Assembly: GCF_003355155.1 (NCBI RefSeq)
Contig: NZ_CP031320.1
Coordinates: 7,940,762 to 7,956,666 of the forward strand
Reading direction: 5' to 3'
Length of the DNA: 15,905 bases
DNA from: Streptomyces armeniacus
GTDB lineage: Bacteria; Actinomycetota; Actinomycetes; Streptomycetales; Streptomycetaceae
The notes beneath the pieces were generated by a model. It was not told the origin of the DNA, ran no database searches, and saw nothing but the letters and a program-made list of their open reading frames with translations. Of the stretch, positions 8,056-15,905 are shown piece after piece (positions within the stretch are counted from its first letter, which is position 1; each line of letters starts with the position of its first letter). The translations under genes were made by a program, and so were the position numbers.

Positions 8056-8168
8056 GCCTGGACGGCCACCACCGCCTCACCCGGCCCCGGATCCGGCACC
8101 ACCACCGTCTCCACCCGCACCGGCTCATCCCGACCCGGAGCCACCAACCCACGAACACGCTGCACCAT
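8044..8168 (-). pseudogene. 5' remnant of S-(hydroxymethyl)mycothiol dehydrogenase (Zn-ADH)
   Basis: The ATG at 8168 opens a frame whose first 42 residues match the N-terminus of actinomycete mycothiol-dependent formaldehyde dehydrogenases (MscR/AdhE2 family), including PDPGPGEAVVAVQACGV. The family continues CHTDLHYREGG with zinc-ligand Cys. Here, after GTGTG at about 8044, the sequence switches to the start of the PP2C gene, and the remaining 300 or so residues are absent. The codons favour G/T endings (CGT, GTT, GGT, GAT) unlike the neighbours. The start lies two bases after the emfourin stop, with GGAGGG ten bases upstream inside the emfourin 3' end. It is a deletion scar or an assembly join. 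In another frame, the same DNA supplies the first codons of the PP2C ORF. Confidence 0.75.
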
Positions 8169-8170
8169 GA

Positions 8171-8437
8171 TTACGCGCCCTCCTTGAGCACTTGTGTGAT
8201 CAACGTGCGCTGGCTCTCGGTGAGCCGGGGATCGGCGCAGTATGCCGTCACGCCGTCGCACTCGATCTCGTAGTGGAAACCGTCCGGCACGCCCAGCGGG
8301 CGTTCCGTACGGCCCTCCGCCAGCGCGTCCCGGGCCAGCGCCATCAGCCGTTCGGCGTCCGGGTGACCCAGTGTGTCGAGTGTGGCGCGACGGGTCAGCC
8401 CGCCGAAGCCACCGGTCCGGATGACGGTGATACGCAT
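8171..8437 (-). CDS. Emfourin-like protealysin inhibitor (small M4-protease inhibitor)
   Basis: This encodes 88 residues with a basic N-terminal strand MRITVIRTGGFGG, a central acidic/aliphatic helix and a C-terminal beta segment DGFHYEIECDGVTAYCADP followed by a helix (SQRTLITQVLKEGA). Small proteins of this form, encoded beside protealysin-like M4 proteases, are slow tight-binding inhibitors of those enzymes (the emfourin of Serratia). The M4 gene lies just upstream on the same strand, so the pair likely works as an enzyme and its cytoplasmic inhibitor. GAGGA sits seven bases before the ATG. A 21-bp hairpin in the 113-base gap upstream may set the inhibitor level relative to the protease. 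No signal peptide is seen. The assignment rests on remembered family features and on gene context. Confidence 0.8.
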   Translation of the reverse strand: MRITVIRTGGFGGLTRRATLDTLGHPDAERLMALARDALAEGRTERPLGVPDGFHYEIECDGVTAYCADPRLTESQRTLITQVLKEGA

Positions 8438-8483
8438 GGCACCATCCTCGCGCGCTGCGGCGTCGGCCGCACGGTGTCGTCGT

Positions 8484-8530
8484 AACGGCGGCGTACCGTA
8501 CGGCTGTACGCCGTACGGTACGCCGCCGTT
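8484..8530 (-). promoter_or_regulatory. Perfect 21-bp hairpin between protease and inhibitor genes
   Basis: The arm 8484-8504 (starting AACGGCGGCGTACCGTACGG) is exactly inverse-complementary to 8510-8530, with a 5-base TGTAC loop. It lies 20 bases after the protease stop and 47 bases before the inhibitor ATG. No T-run follows in either direction, so it could be a stem that slows 3'-5' decay of the protease mRNA, a partial terminator or a GTACGG-rich protein site. Confidence 0.75.
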
Positions 8531-8550
8531 CGTGCGGCCTTACGGGCGGA

Positions 8551-9708
8551 TCACCCTACGGGCTGTGCCTCCCCGGAGTCCCCGGGTCCCTCGGCCGCCG
8601 CCGATTGGGCCACCTGCACGCCGACCGCCGCCCAGGACTCGCGTACGGCGGTCTCCTCCTCGCCGCTGCCGTAGCGCTCCCGCGCGGCGCCGACGGTGGC
8701 GGCGGCGAACGCCGCGAAGTCCGCGTCCGGCTTGAGTTTCCCGCCGGTCAGCGTGTCGTACCAGATGCGGCCCGCCCGTTCCCAGGCGTGGCCGCCGAGA
8801 GCGGTCGCGAGCTGGTGGAAGGCGTGGTTGGGGATGCCGGAGTTGATGTGCACGCCGCCGTTGTCGGAGGAGGTGTTCACGTAGTCGTCCATGTGGGCGG
8901 GCTGCGGGTCCTTGCCGAGGACGTCGTCGTCGTACGCGGTGCCCGGCGCCTTCATCGAACGCAGCGCCACACCCTCCACCTTGTCCGTGAACAGCTCCGC
9001 GCCGATCAGCCAGTCCGCCTGCTCGGCGGTCTGGCCCAGCTCGTACTGCTTGATGAGCGAGCCGAAGACGTCCGAGACGGACTCGTTGAGCGCCCCGGAC
9101 TGGCCGAGGTACTCGAGGTTGGCGGTGTACTGCGTGACGCCGTGCGTGAGTTCGTGCCCGATGACGTCCATGGCGAGGGTGAAGTCGCGGAAGACCTCGC
9201 CGTCTCCGTCGCCGAAGACCATCCGCTCGCCGTCCCAGAACGCGTTGCCGTACTTCTCGCCGTAGTGCACGGTCGCGTCCAGGGGCAGCCCGGCGCCGTC
9301 GATCGAGTCGCGGGCGAAGGCGGCGAGGAACAACTCGAACGTGGCACCGAGTCCCGTGTACGCGCGGTTGACGCTGGCGTCCTTGACCGGCTTGGCGCCC
9401 TCCGCGCGCACCTTCCTGCCCGGCAGTTCCTCCTTGCCGCGGGCGTCGTAGATGGTGCGGCGCGGCTTCGGCTCCTCGTCGGCGGGGCGGCGCGGGCCCG
9501 GCGGAGCCGCCAGCCCGCGCACGGTGGTGATCCGGCGGCGCGTGCGCTGCGCCGCGTCCCGTTCCAGGGTGCGCCGGGCGGGCTCGGCGAACACCGGGTC
9601 GTCCAGGCGCGCGAGATGGTCCAGGAGGTGCGGCGGAACGATCCCGCAGCGGACCGGGTGGCCCGGGCGGCCCGGCTGGCTCTGGCCTGTGTCCATGACT
9701 GGGTCCAT
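8551..9708 (-). CDS. Protealysin-like M4 (thermolysin family) metalloprotease
   Basis: A zinc endopeptidase of 385 residues. It has zinc ligands HELTH (185-189), the third-ligand region GALNESVSD and active-site His in NSGIPNHAFHQLA near residue 284. The N-terminal CGIVPPHLLDHLA resembles the short protealysin propeptide, in which a Cys next to PPHLL acts as a switch. Like protealysin it has no signal peptide, so it may act in the cytoplasm or leave by a non-classical route. The N-terminal 25 residues are poorly conserved. I chose ATG 9708 because a GTGACA-17-CACATT promoter ends seven bases before it and no RBS is visible; TTG 9717 and ATG 9696 are alternatives. The emfourin-like gene follows on the same strand, and leuA diverges from it. 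Confidence 0.93.
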   Translation of the reverse strand: MDPVMDTGQSQPGRPGHPVRCGIVPPHLLDHLARLDDPVFAEPARRTLERDAAQRTRRRITTVRGLAAPPGPRRPADEEPKPRRTIYDARGKEELPGRKVRAEGAKPVKDASVNRAYTGLGATFELFLAAFARDSIDGAGLPLDATVHYGEKYGNAFWDGERMVFGDGDGEVFRDFTLAMDVIGHELTHGVTQYTANLEYLGQSGALNESVSDVFGSLIKQYELGQTAEQADWLIGAELFTDKVEGVALRSMKAPGTAYDDDVLGKDPQPAHMDDYVNTSSDNGGVHINSGIPNHAFHQLATALGGHAWERAGRIWYDTLTGGKLKPDADFAAFAAATVGAARERYGSGEEETAVRESWAAVGVQVAQSAAAEGPGDSGEAQPVG

Positions 9709-9715
9709 ACCCGGC

Positions 9716-9744
9716 AATGTGGCACTGGGTCATCGCGCTGTCAC
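9716..9744 (-). promoter_or_regulatory. Candidate leaderless promoter of the M4 protease
   Basis: On the minus strand GTGACA (9739-9744) is followed by 17 bases and CACATT (9716-9721). Seven bases separate the -10 from ATG 9708. The -35 differs from TTGACA at one base. This would give a transcript beginning at or next to the start codon. Confidence 0.4.
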
Positions 9745-9860
9745 TCCCCGCTGCGATGATTCACGAAATGGGGTTGTGTCCGGAATCAAGGACTTGTGGC
9801 GTCCCGCATAGTGATACGCCCCGGGCGCGTAGAGGCGCGGTCGGTTACGGTGTGGACATC

Positions 9861-11821
<1,961 letters not shown>

Positions 11822-11826
11822 CACGC

Positions 11827-11901
11827 CCGGGGCATGTGCCCCGGTCACGAGGCCGGTTGTCGCGCCCCGCTCGTACGGCATGTGCCGTGCGTGCGGGGCG
11901 C
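11827..11901 (+). terminator. Two successive hairpins downstream of leuA
   Basis: CCGGGGCA (11827-11834) pairs with TGCCCCGG (11837-11844), five bases after the leuA stop. A second, larger stem pairs GCGCCCCGC (11862-11870) with GCGGGGCGC (11893-11901), enclosing ACGGCA/TGCCGT. No T-run follows either, as is common for actinobacterial terminators. They probably end or protect the leuA transcript. Confidence 0.6.
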
Positions 11902-11906
11902 GTTCT

Positions 11907-11992
11907 GTTGGTAGCTTGACGTGTTCACGTAGCGGGGCGGGAGTTGACGAGGTGTCGCCCGCCCCGCTACGTGAACACGTCAAGCTACCAAC
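11907..11992. repeat. Perfect 35-bp inverted repeat upstream of the desD-like gene
   Basis: The arm at 11907-11941, beginning GTTGGTAGCTTGACGTGTTC, is exactly inverse-complementary to 11958-11992. The loop is 16 bases. The arms are far longer and more perfect than a normal terminator. The right arm holds an in-frame TGA (11972-11974) relative to the desD frame, and DesD-like coding starts right after it. A GGGAG (11939-11943) lies eight bases before GTG 11952, and another GTG is at 11971; neither is in the desD frame. It could be a real cruciform/regulatory site, or a fold-back created by assembly. Confidence 0.85.
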
Positions 11993-13831
11993 CCCGCCGA
12001 CCCCGCCGCGGCGGTCGCCCACCTCACCCCCGAGCTGTGGGCGCGCGCCAACCGGCTCCTCGTACGGAAGGCGCTCGCCGAGTTCGCGCACGAGCGGCTC
12101 CTCGAGCCCGTACGGCTGCCGGACGGCCGGTACGCCGTGCGCGGCGACGACGGCAGCACCGAGTACCGCTTCGCGGCCAGGCGCCTGTCGCTGGACCACT
12201 GGCACATCGACCCGGAAAGCATCACCCGGCACGCCAGCGCGCCGCACGGCGAGGACACCGGCGCCAGCGACGGCGACGGCGACGGCGACGGCTCGGACGC
12301 CGAACTGCCGCTGGACGCCCTCGACCTGGTCATCGAGCTCCGTACGGCGCTCGGTCTGAGCGAGCAGGTGCTCCCGGTCTATCTGGAGGAGATCAGCTCC
12401 ACCCTGTCCGGCACCGCGTTCAAGCTCGCCGCTCCCCCGGTGGACGCGGCCGAGCTGGCCCGTTCCGGTTTCCAGGCGGTCGAGACGGGGATGACCGAGG
12501 GCCACCCGTGCTTCGTCGCGAACAACGGCCGCCTCGGCTTCGACATCGCCGAGTACCACGCGTACGCGCCCGAGGCCGCGACCCCCGTACGGCTGATCTG
12601 GCTGGCCGCGGACCGCGCGCACGCCACGTTCACGGCGTCCGCCGGGCTCGACCACGACACGCTGCTCCGCGCCGAGCTCGACCCCGCCACCCTCGACCGC
12701 TTCGCGGACCGCATGACCGAACTGGGCCTGGACCTGGCGGACTTCCACCTCATGCCGGTGCATCCGTGGCAGTGGTGGAACAAGCTGTCGGTGACGTTCG
12801 CCGCCGAGGTCGCGCAGCGCCGCCTCGTCTGCCTGGGATACGGGGACGACGAGCATCTCGCGCAGCAGTCGATCCGTACTTTCTTCAACACCAGCGAACC
12901 GTCCCGGAACTATGTCAAGACGGCGCTCTCCGTCCTCAACATGGGCTTCGTACGCGGCCTCTCCGCCGAGTACATGAAGGCCACCCCGGCGATCAACGAC
13001 TGGCTGCACGGGCTCGTCGCCCGCGACGAGGTCCTCCGCGCCACCGGCCTCGCCGTCCTCCGCGAACGCGCCGCCGTCGGCTACCACCCGGCCGCGTACG
13101 AGGCCGCCTCCGCCAAGGGGTCGCCGTACCGGAAGATGCTGGCGGCGCTCTGGCGCGAGAGCCCCGTACCGCTGCTGGAGCCCGGCGAACGGCTGGCCAC
13201 CATGGCGTCGCTGCTGCACGTCGACCGCGACGGCGGCTCGTTCGCCGCGGCCCTCATACGGGAGTCCGGTCTCGACCCGGCGGAGTGGCTGCGCCGCTAC
13301 CTGGACACGTACCTCACGCCGCTGCTGCACTGCTTCTACGCGTACGAGCTGGTGTTCATGCCGCACGGCGAGAACGTGATCCTCGTACTGGACGAGCACG
13401 GCGCCCCGCGGCGGGCGGTCTTCAAGGACATCGCCGAGGAGATCGCCGTCATGAGCCCGGACACGCCGCTGCCGCCGGAGGCCGAGCGCATACGCGCGGA
13501 GGTGCCGGAGGACATGAAGGTGCTGTCGCTCTTCACGGACGTCTTCGACTGCTTCTTCCGCTTCCTCAGCGGCATCCTCACCACGGACGGCGTCCTCGAC
13601 GAGGACACGTTCTGGGCGGCGGTCGCGGACTGCGTCACCGGTTACCAGAAGTCGGCGCCGCACCTGGCCGACCGCTTCGAGCGGTACGACCTGTTCACCG
13701 ACCGCTTCGCGCTGTCCTGCCTCAACCGGCTGCAGCTGCGCGACAACCAGCAGATGGTCGACCTGCAGGACCCGGCGGGCGGGCTCCAGCTGGTGGGGAC
13801 GCTGGAGAACCCGATCGCGCGCTTCCGCTGA
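11993..13831 (+). CDS. desD: DesD-like NIS siderophore synthetase, 5' end out of frame
   Basis: An IucA/IucC-family, ATP-dependent NRPS-independent siderophore synthetase, closest in look to DesD, which oligomerises and cyclises N-succinyl-hydroxycadaverine into desferrioxamine E/B. Motifs: EISSTLSGTAFKL, EGHPCFVANNGRLGF, HPWQWWNKL, RTFFNTSEPSRNYVK, LNMGFVRGLSAEYM, MPHGENVILVLDE and a FhuF-like C-terminus DVFDCFFRFL. The usual length is about 590; here 612 residues are readable. Family residues (AAVAHLTPELWARANRLLVR) begin at 11993, but no ATG/GTG/TTG is in frame until GTG 12137, which would cut off about 48 conserved codons. Removing one C from CCCC at 11992-11995 would join the frame to GTG 11971 (MNTSSYQ); adding one base would join it to GTG 11952, which has a good RBS. 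A (GD) repeat insertion (SDGDGDGDGSD) is unusual. desA, desB and desC are absent. Confidence 0.88.
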   Translation, partial: PADPAAAVAHLTPELWARANRLLVRKALAEFAHERLLEPVRLPDGRYAVRGDDGSTEYRFAARRLSLDHWHIDPESITRHASAPHGEDTGASDGDGDGDGSDAELPLDALDLVIELRTALGLSEQVLPVYLEEISSTLSGTAFKLAAPPVDAAELARSGFQAVETGMTEGHPCFVANNGRLGFDIAEYHAYAPEAATPVRLIWLAADRAHATFTASAGLDHDTLLRAELDPATLDRFADRMTELGLDLADFHLMPVHPWQWWNKLSVTFAAEVAQRRLVCLGYGDDEHLAQQSIRTFFNTSEPSRNYVKTALSVLNMGFVRGLSAEYMKATPAINDWLHGLVARDEVLRATGLAVLRERAAVGYHPAAYEAASAKGSPYRKMLAALWRESPVPLLEPGERLATMASLLHVDRDGGSFAAALIRESGLDPAEWLRRYLDTYLTPLLHCFYAYELVFMPHGENVILVLDEHGAPRRAVFKDIAEEIAVMSPDTPLPPEAERIRAEVPEDMKVLSLFTDVFDCFFRFLSGILTTDGVLDEDTFWAAVADCVTGYQKSAPHLADRFERYDLFTDRFALSCLNRLQLRDNQQMVDLQDPAGGLQLVGTLENPIARFR

Positions 13832-13856
13832 CGAGCGGGGCCGGGCCCGTGAGCGG

Positions 13857-13895
13857 GCTGGGGGCGGCACGGAACAGGGGGGTGCCGCCCTCAGC
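13857..13895. terminator. Bidirectional terminator between desD-like and TPR genes
   Basis: GCTGGGGGCGGCAC (13857-13870) pairs with GTGCCGCCCTCAGC (13882-13895), with one G/T mismatch and an 11-base loop. It lies in the 72-base gap between two convergent genes, 26 bases after the desD stop. It probably stops transcription from both sides. Confidence 0.7.
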
Positions 13896-13903
13896 CCAGA
13901 CGC

Positions 13904-15457
13904 TCAGTCCCGCTCGGGGTCCTCCGCGTCCGTGTCAGCGTCCGCGTCGGGCGCGTCCTCGTCCGCTGCGTCCTGGCCTACGTCCTCGGCCTCAACTTTG
14001 TCTTCGTCTTCGTCTTCGTCCAGGGCGTCGAGGAACTCCACGCCGTCCAGCTCGGCCAGCCGGTCCGACGCGTCCGTGACACCGCTCTGGTCTGCCTCGA
14101 GCGCCTTCGCGAACCACTCGCGGGCCTCGCTCTCGCGCCCGACCTCCAGCAGCACGTCCGCGTACGCGTACCGCAGCCGCGCCGACCACGGCTGTACGGA
14201 GTTGGACGCCAGCTCGGAGCTCTGCAGCGTGACGACGGCGGCCTCGGCCTGGCCCATGTCGCGGCGGGCGCCGGCGGCCACGAGCCGCATCTCGACCTGG
14301 CCCGCCTTGTCGAGCTTCTGCACCTCCGGCTCACCGGCCATCGCCAGCGCGCGCTCGGGACGGCCGATGCCGCGCTCGCAGTCGGCCATCACGGGCCACA
14401 GCTGCACGCCGCCGGTCATCCGGCGGGCGGCCCGGAACTCGGCCAGCGCCTCGGCGTACTTGCCGACGCCGTACGCCGCGAACCCCGCCGTCTCCCGCAC
14501 CGCGGGCACGCGGGAGGCCAGCCGCAGGGCGACCTTGGCGTACGCGTACGCCTGCTCCGGGTCCTCGTCGATGAGACGGCCGACCATCACCAGGTTCTTC
14601 GCGACGTCGTCGGCCAGGCCCTTGGGCAGGCTCATCAGCTCCTGCCGTACGTCCTTCTCGATGTCCTCCCCCGTGACGTCCTCGGGGATGGGCAGACGGC
14701 GCAACGGCTCACGGTCCGGCCGACGGTCGTCGCGCCGGTCCCGGCCGCCCCGCGCGTCACGGCGGTCGCCGCCACGTCCCCGGTCGCCGGCGCCCGCGCG
14801 GTCGTCGCGCCGGAAGCCACCGCCGCGACGGTCGCCCGCGGAGGCCCCGCGGCGGTCGCCACCTCCACTGCGCCCGCGGTCACGGTCGTCGCGGCCCCGG
14901 CCGCCACCGCCACCGCCACCGCCGAACGAGCGCGGTCCGTCCTTGCGGTCGTCCGTACGCCGCGGCCCGCGCGGCCGCTCGTCCCGGCCCCGATCGCGGT
15001 CGCGGTCGCGCGAGAACCCCGGCCGCTCTCCGCCCCGGCTCTCGGTACGCGGCCGCTCACTCCGCCCCCGGTCGTCACGGCCCCGGTCACTCCGCGGACG
15101 CTCGTCACGCCCGCGATCGCTACGCGCGCGATCGTCACGGCCGCGGTCGCTCCGTCCGCGCTCGTCACGCCCACGGTCGGTACGCGGACGCTCGTCCCGG
15201 CCACGGTCACTGCGCGCACGGTCCGGAGTCCGGCCGCCGCCCTGCCCCCGGTCCTGACCTCGGTCCCGGCGGTCGCGGTCACGGTCGCCGCGGTCGCGGT
15301 CGTCCCGCTCACGGCTGCGGTCGTCGCGCCGGTATCCCCCACTGCCACGATCACTGTCGCGCCGAGCCGGCTGCGGCCGGTCATCGCCTCGTCGAGGGCC
15401 TCCCTGGCCCTGGCGAGGCCGACGCTCGGGCCGGTCGTCGGGTGAGTTCGTGGACAT
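13904..15457 (-). CDS. TPR-like protein with Arg/Asp repeat N-terminus and acidic tail
   Basis: 517 residues of unknown function. Residues 1 to about 245 are low-complexity, rich in Arg, Asp and Gly (RDDR, DRGRDERP and similar repeats), typical of RNA-binding or disordered tails. Residues 250-460 form helical repeats of TPR type (EDPEQAYAYAKVALRLASRVPAVRETAGFAAY, YAEALAEFRAARRM, ESEAREWFAKALEADQ). The last 50 are acidic (DALDEDEDEDKVEAEDVGQD). There is no signal peptide or TM segment. ATG 15457 is chosen because AGGAG lies eight bases upstream (15466-15470); an earlier in-frame start at 15493 would add MACSSSQTGVTS without an RBS. It is codirectional with the 5S gene behind a strong terminator. 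I infer a scaffold or RNA-related role but cannot name a function. Confidence 0.85.
   Translation of the reverse strand: MSTNSPDDRPERRPRQGQGGPRRGDDRPQPARRDSDRGSGGYRRDDRSRERDDRDRGDRDRDRRDRGQDRGQGGGRTPDRARSDRGRDERPRTDRGRDERGRSDRGRDDRARSDRGRDERPRSDRGRDDRGRSERPRTESRGGERPGFSRDRDRDRGRDERPRGPRRTDDRKDGPRSFGGGGGGGGRGRDDRDRGRSGGGDRRGASAGDRRGGGFRRDDRAGAGDRGRGGDRRDARGGRDRRDDRRPDREPLRRLPIPEDVTGEDIEKDVRQELMSLPKGLADDVAKNLVMVGRLIDEDPEQAYAYAKVALRLASRVPAVRETAGFAAYGVGKYAEALAEFRAARRMTGGVQLWPVMADCERGIGRPERALAMAGEPEVQKLDKAGQVEMRLVAAGARRDMGQAEAAVVTLQSSELASNSVQPWSARLRYAYADVLLEVGRESEAREWFAKALEADQSGVTDASDRLAELDGVEFLDALDEDEDEDKVEAEDVGQDAADEDAPDADADTDAEDPERD
15065..15214 (-). repeat. Five 30-bp repeats coding a decapeptide (RSDRGRDERP-like)
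   Basis: Within the N-terminal part of the TPR protein gene there are five in-frame copies of a ten-residue unit. They are RSDRGRDERP, RTDRGRDERG, RSDRGRDDRA, RSDRGRDERP and RSDRGRDDRG. The DNA copies share the frame but differ at several bases. The copy number could vary between strains by slippage. Confidence 0.8.
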
Positions 15458-15534
15458 CGACGTGACTCCTGTCTGCGAGCTACTGCAAGCCATTCTCGCG
15501 CAGCCGTACAGCGGGTGCGCAGCGAGCGGAAAAC

Positions 15535-15584
15535 AAAAAAGGGCCGTTGGCCCTCAGCGCGTGAACGCTGAGGGCCAACGGCCC
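15535..15584 (-). terminator. Rho-independent terminator of the rRNA operon
   Basis: GGGCCGTTGGCCCTCAGCG (15541-15559) and its exact inverse complement (15566-15584) make a perfect 19-bp stem with a 6-base loop. It begins nine bases after the 5S 3' end. Read on the minus strand, six T residues (15535-15540) follow directly, a textbook intrinsic terminator, rare in strength in this genome. It separates rRNA transcription from the TPR gene. Confidence 0.95.
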
Positions 15585-15593
15585 ATAAAAATT

Positions 15594-15712
15594 GTTCGGC
15601 GGTGTCCTACTCTCCCACACGCTCCCGCATGCAGTACCATCGGCGCAGAAAGGCTTAGCTTCCGGGTTCGGAATGTAACCGGGCGTTTCCCTTACGCTAT
15701 GACCACCGAAAC
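15594..15712 (-). rRNA. rrf: 5S ribosomal RNA
   Basis: The minus strand reads GTTTCGGTGGTCATAGCG at the 5' end, CCCGGTTACATTCCGAACCC in the middle and GGTACTGCATGCGG then GAGAGTAGGACACCGCCGAAC at the 3' end. These are the Streptomyces 5S sequence and helix I termini (GTTTCGGTGG / CCGCCGAAC). Its length is 119 nt, as usual. Exact ends could shift by a base or two. Confidence 0.95.
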
Positions 15713-15821
15713 TCTATTCGGACCCCGAAAAGGGTCCAGAGTCTTAGCGAACAAGCACACTCTTCAATTAATGAGCCTGCTGGTTGTGGTTTCAGAACCA
15801 ACACAGTGGACGCGAGCATCT
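15713..15821 (-). other. 23S-5S intergenic spacer
   Basis: About 109 bases between the 5S 5' end and the 23S 3' end, transcribed as part of the rRNA precursor. GACCC (15721-15725) can pair with GGGTC (15732-15736) and TTGGTTCTGAAACCACAACC is a further stem-forming block on the minus strand. No tRNA gene is present. Confidence 0.7.
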
Positions 15822-15905
15822 GAGGACAAGCCCTCGGCCTATTAGTACCGGTCAACTCCACCCCTCACGAGGCTTCCATATCCGGCCTATCAACCCGGTC
15901 ATCTC
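15822..15905 (-). rRNA. rrl: 23S ribosomal RNA, 3' end (partial)
   Basis: The minus strand holds the conserved 3' terminus of 23S rRNA, ending ACCGGTACTAATAGGCCG then AGGGCTTGTCCTC. Transcription runs leftward into the 5S gene. The rest of the gene lies beyond the right edge of the window. The exact 3' end near 15822 is an estimate from the E. coli alignment. Confidence 0.9.

Noticed and set aside
6682..8187. A 501-codon plus-strand frame
   Set aside because: It is antisense to the PP2C gene; codon usage and domain content support only the minus-strand gene.
8540..9733. A 397-codon minus-strand frame beginning MTQCHIAGYG
   Set aside because: A GGGGAG lies about ten bases before its ATG, but the reading frame is offset from the M4 protease and encodes Arg/Gly-rich sequence without motifs.
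11907..11992. Transposon ends or an attachment site
   Set aside because: There is a perfect inverted repeat, but the 16-base centre holds no transposase, no target duplication is seen, and no integrase gene is nearby.
15065..15214. CRISPR-like array
   Set aside because: The 30-bp periodicity is contiguous with no unique spacers and is in frame with a protein-coding decapeptide repeat.
13932..15257. A 441-codon plus-strand Ser/Arg-rich frame
   Set aside because: It is the antisense of the TPR protein; its RSSRPRSLR repeats are just the inverse of the DRGRDERP coding repeats.
15713..15821. tRNA gene in the 23S-5S spacer
   Set aside because: No cloverleaf or TTCGA-type T-arm could be built; stems are short and fit rRNA processing.

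Overview
The window looks like Streptomyces or a close actinomycete. The DNA is GC-rich with strong third-position GC bias. The rRNA leader and 5S sequences are of the Streptomyces type, and there is a leuA leader peptide with a run of Leu codons, a remnant of a mycothiol-dependent dehydrogenase and a desferrioxamine-type synthetase. All calls come from reading the sequence; no database search was possible.

Layout. Positions 1-56 look like non-native contig-end sequence. About 57-4055 (+) is an internal piece of a nonribosomal peptide synthetase (NRPS) with order A(N-methyltransferase)-PCP-C-start of A, cut inside an A domain at both ends. At about 4056-4088 it runs straight into the promoter and leader of an rRNA operon on the minus strand (to about 4440), with no 16S gene. 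This is most simply an assembly join between two repeat-bounded pieces. Next come a divergent MarR regulator (-) and MFS exporter (+) pair (4463-6439), with tandem repeats and a hairpin between them. They face a PAS-PP2C-HATPase signalling protein (-, 6532-8055), whose 5' end abuts a 42-codon remnant of an S-(hydroxymethyl)mycothiol dehydrogenase. Upstream on the same strand are an emfourin-type inhibitor (8171-8437) and its likely target, a protealysin-like M4 metalloprotease (8551-9708), separated by a perfect 21-bp hairpin. Divergent from these is leuA with its leader peptide (9861-11821). Three hairpins follow, the last a perfect 35-bp inverted repeat, and then a DesD-like siderophore synthetase (to 13831) whose first codons are out of frame with any start. 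A convergent gene (13904-15457, -) encodes a TPR protein with an Arg/Asp-rich repeat tail. The right end holds a strong terminator, 5S rRNA and the 3' end of 23S rRNA, all on the minus strand.

Working together. Four local units are credible: MarR with its exporter; protease with its inhibitor (possibly cotranscribed into the PP2C gene); leuA under attenuation; and an rRNA operon end with its terminator. The NRPS piece and DesD both belong to specialised metabolism, but their partner genes are absent here. Several joins (about 4056, 8044 and 11907-11992) look like rearrangement or assembly seams and should be checked before any biological reading is built on them. I found no tRNA, CRISPR array or transposase.
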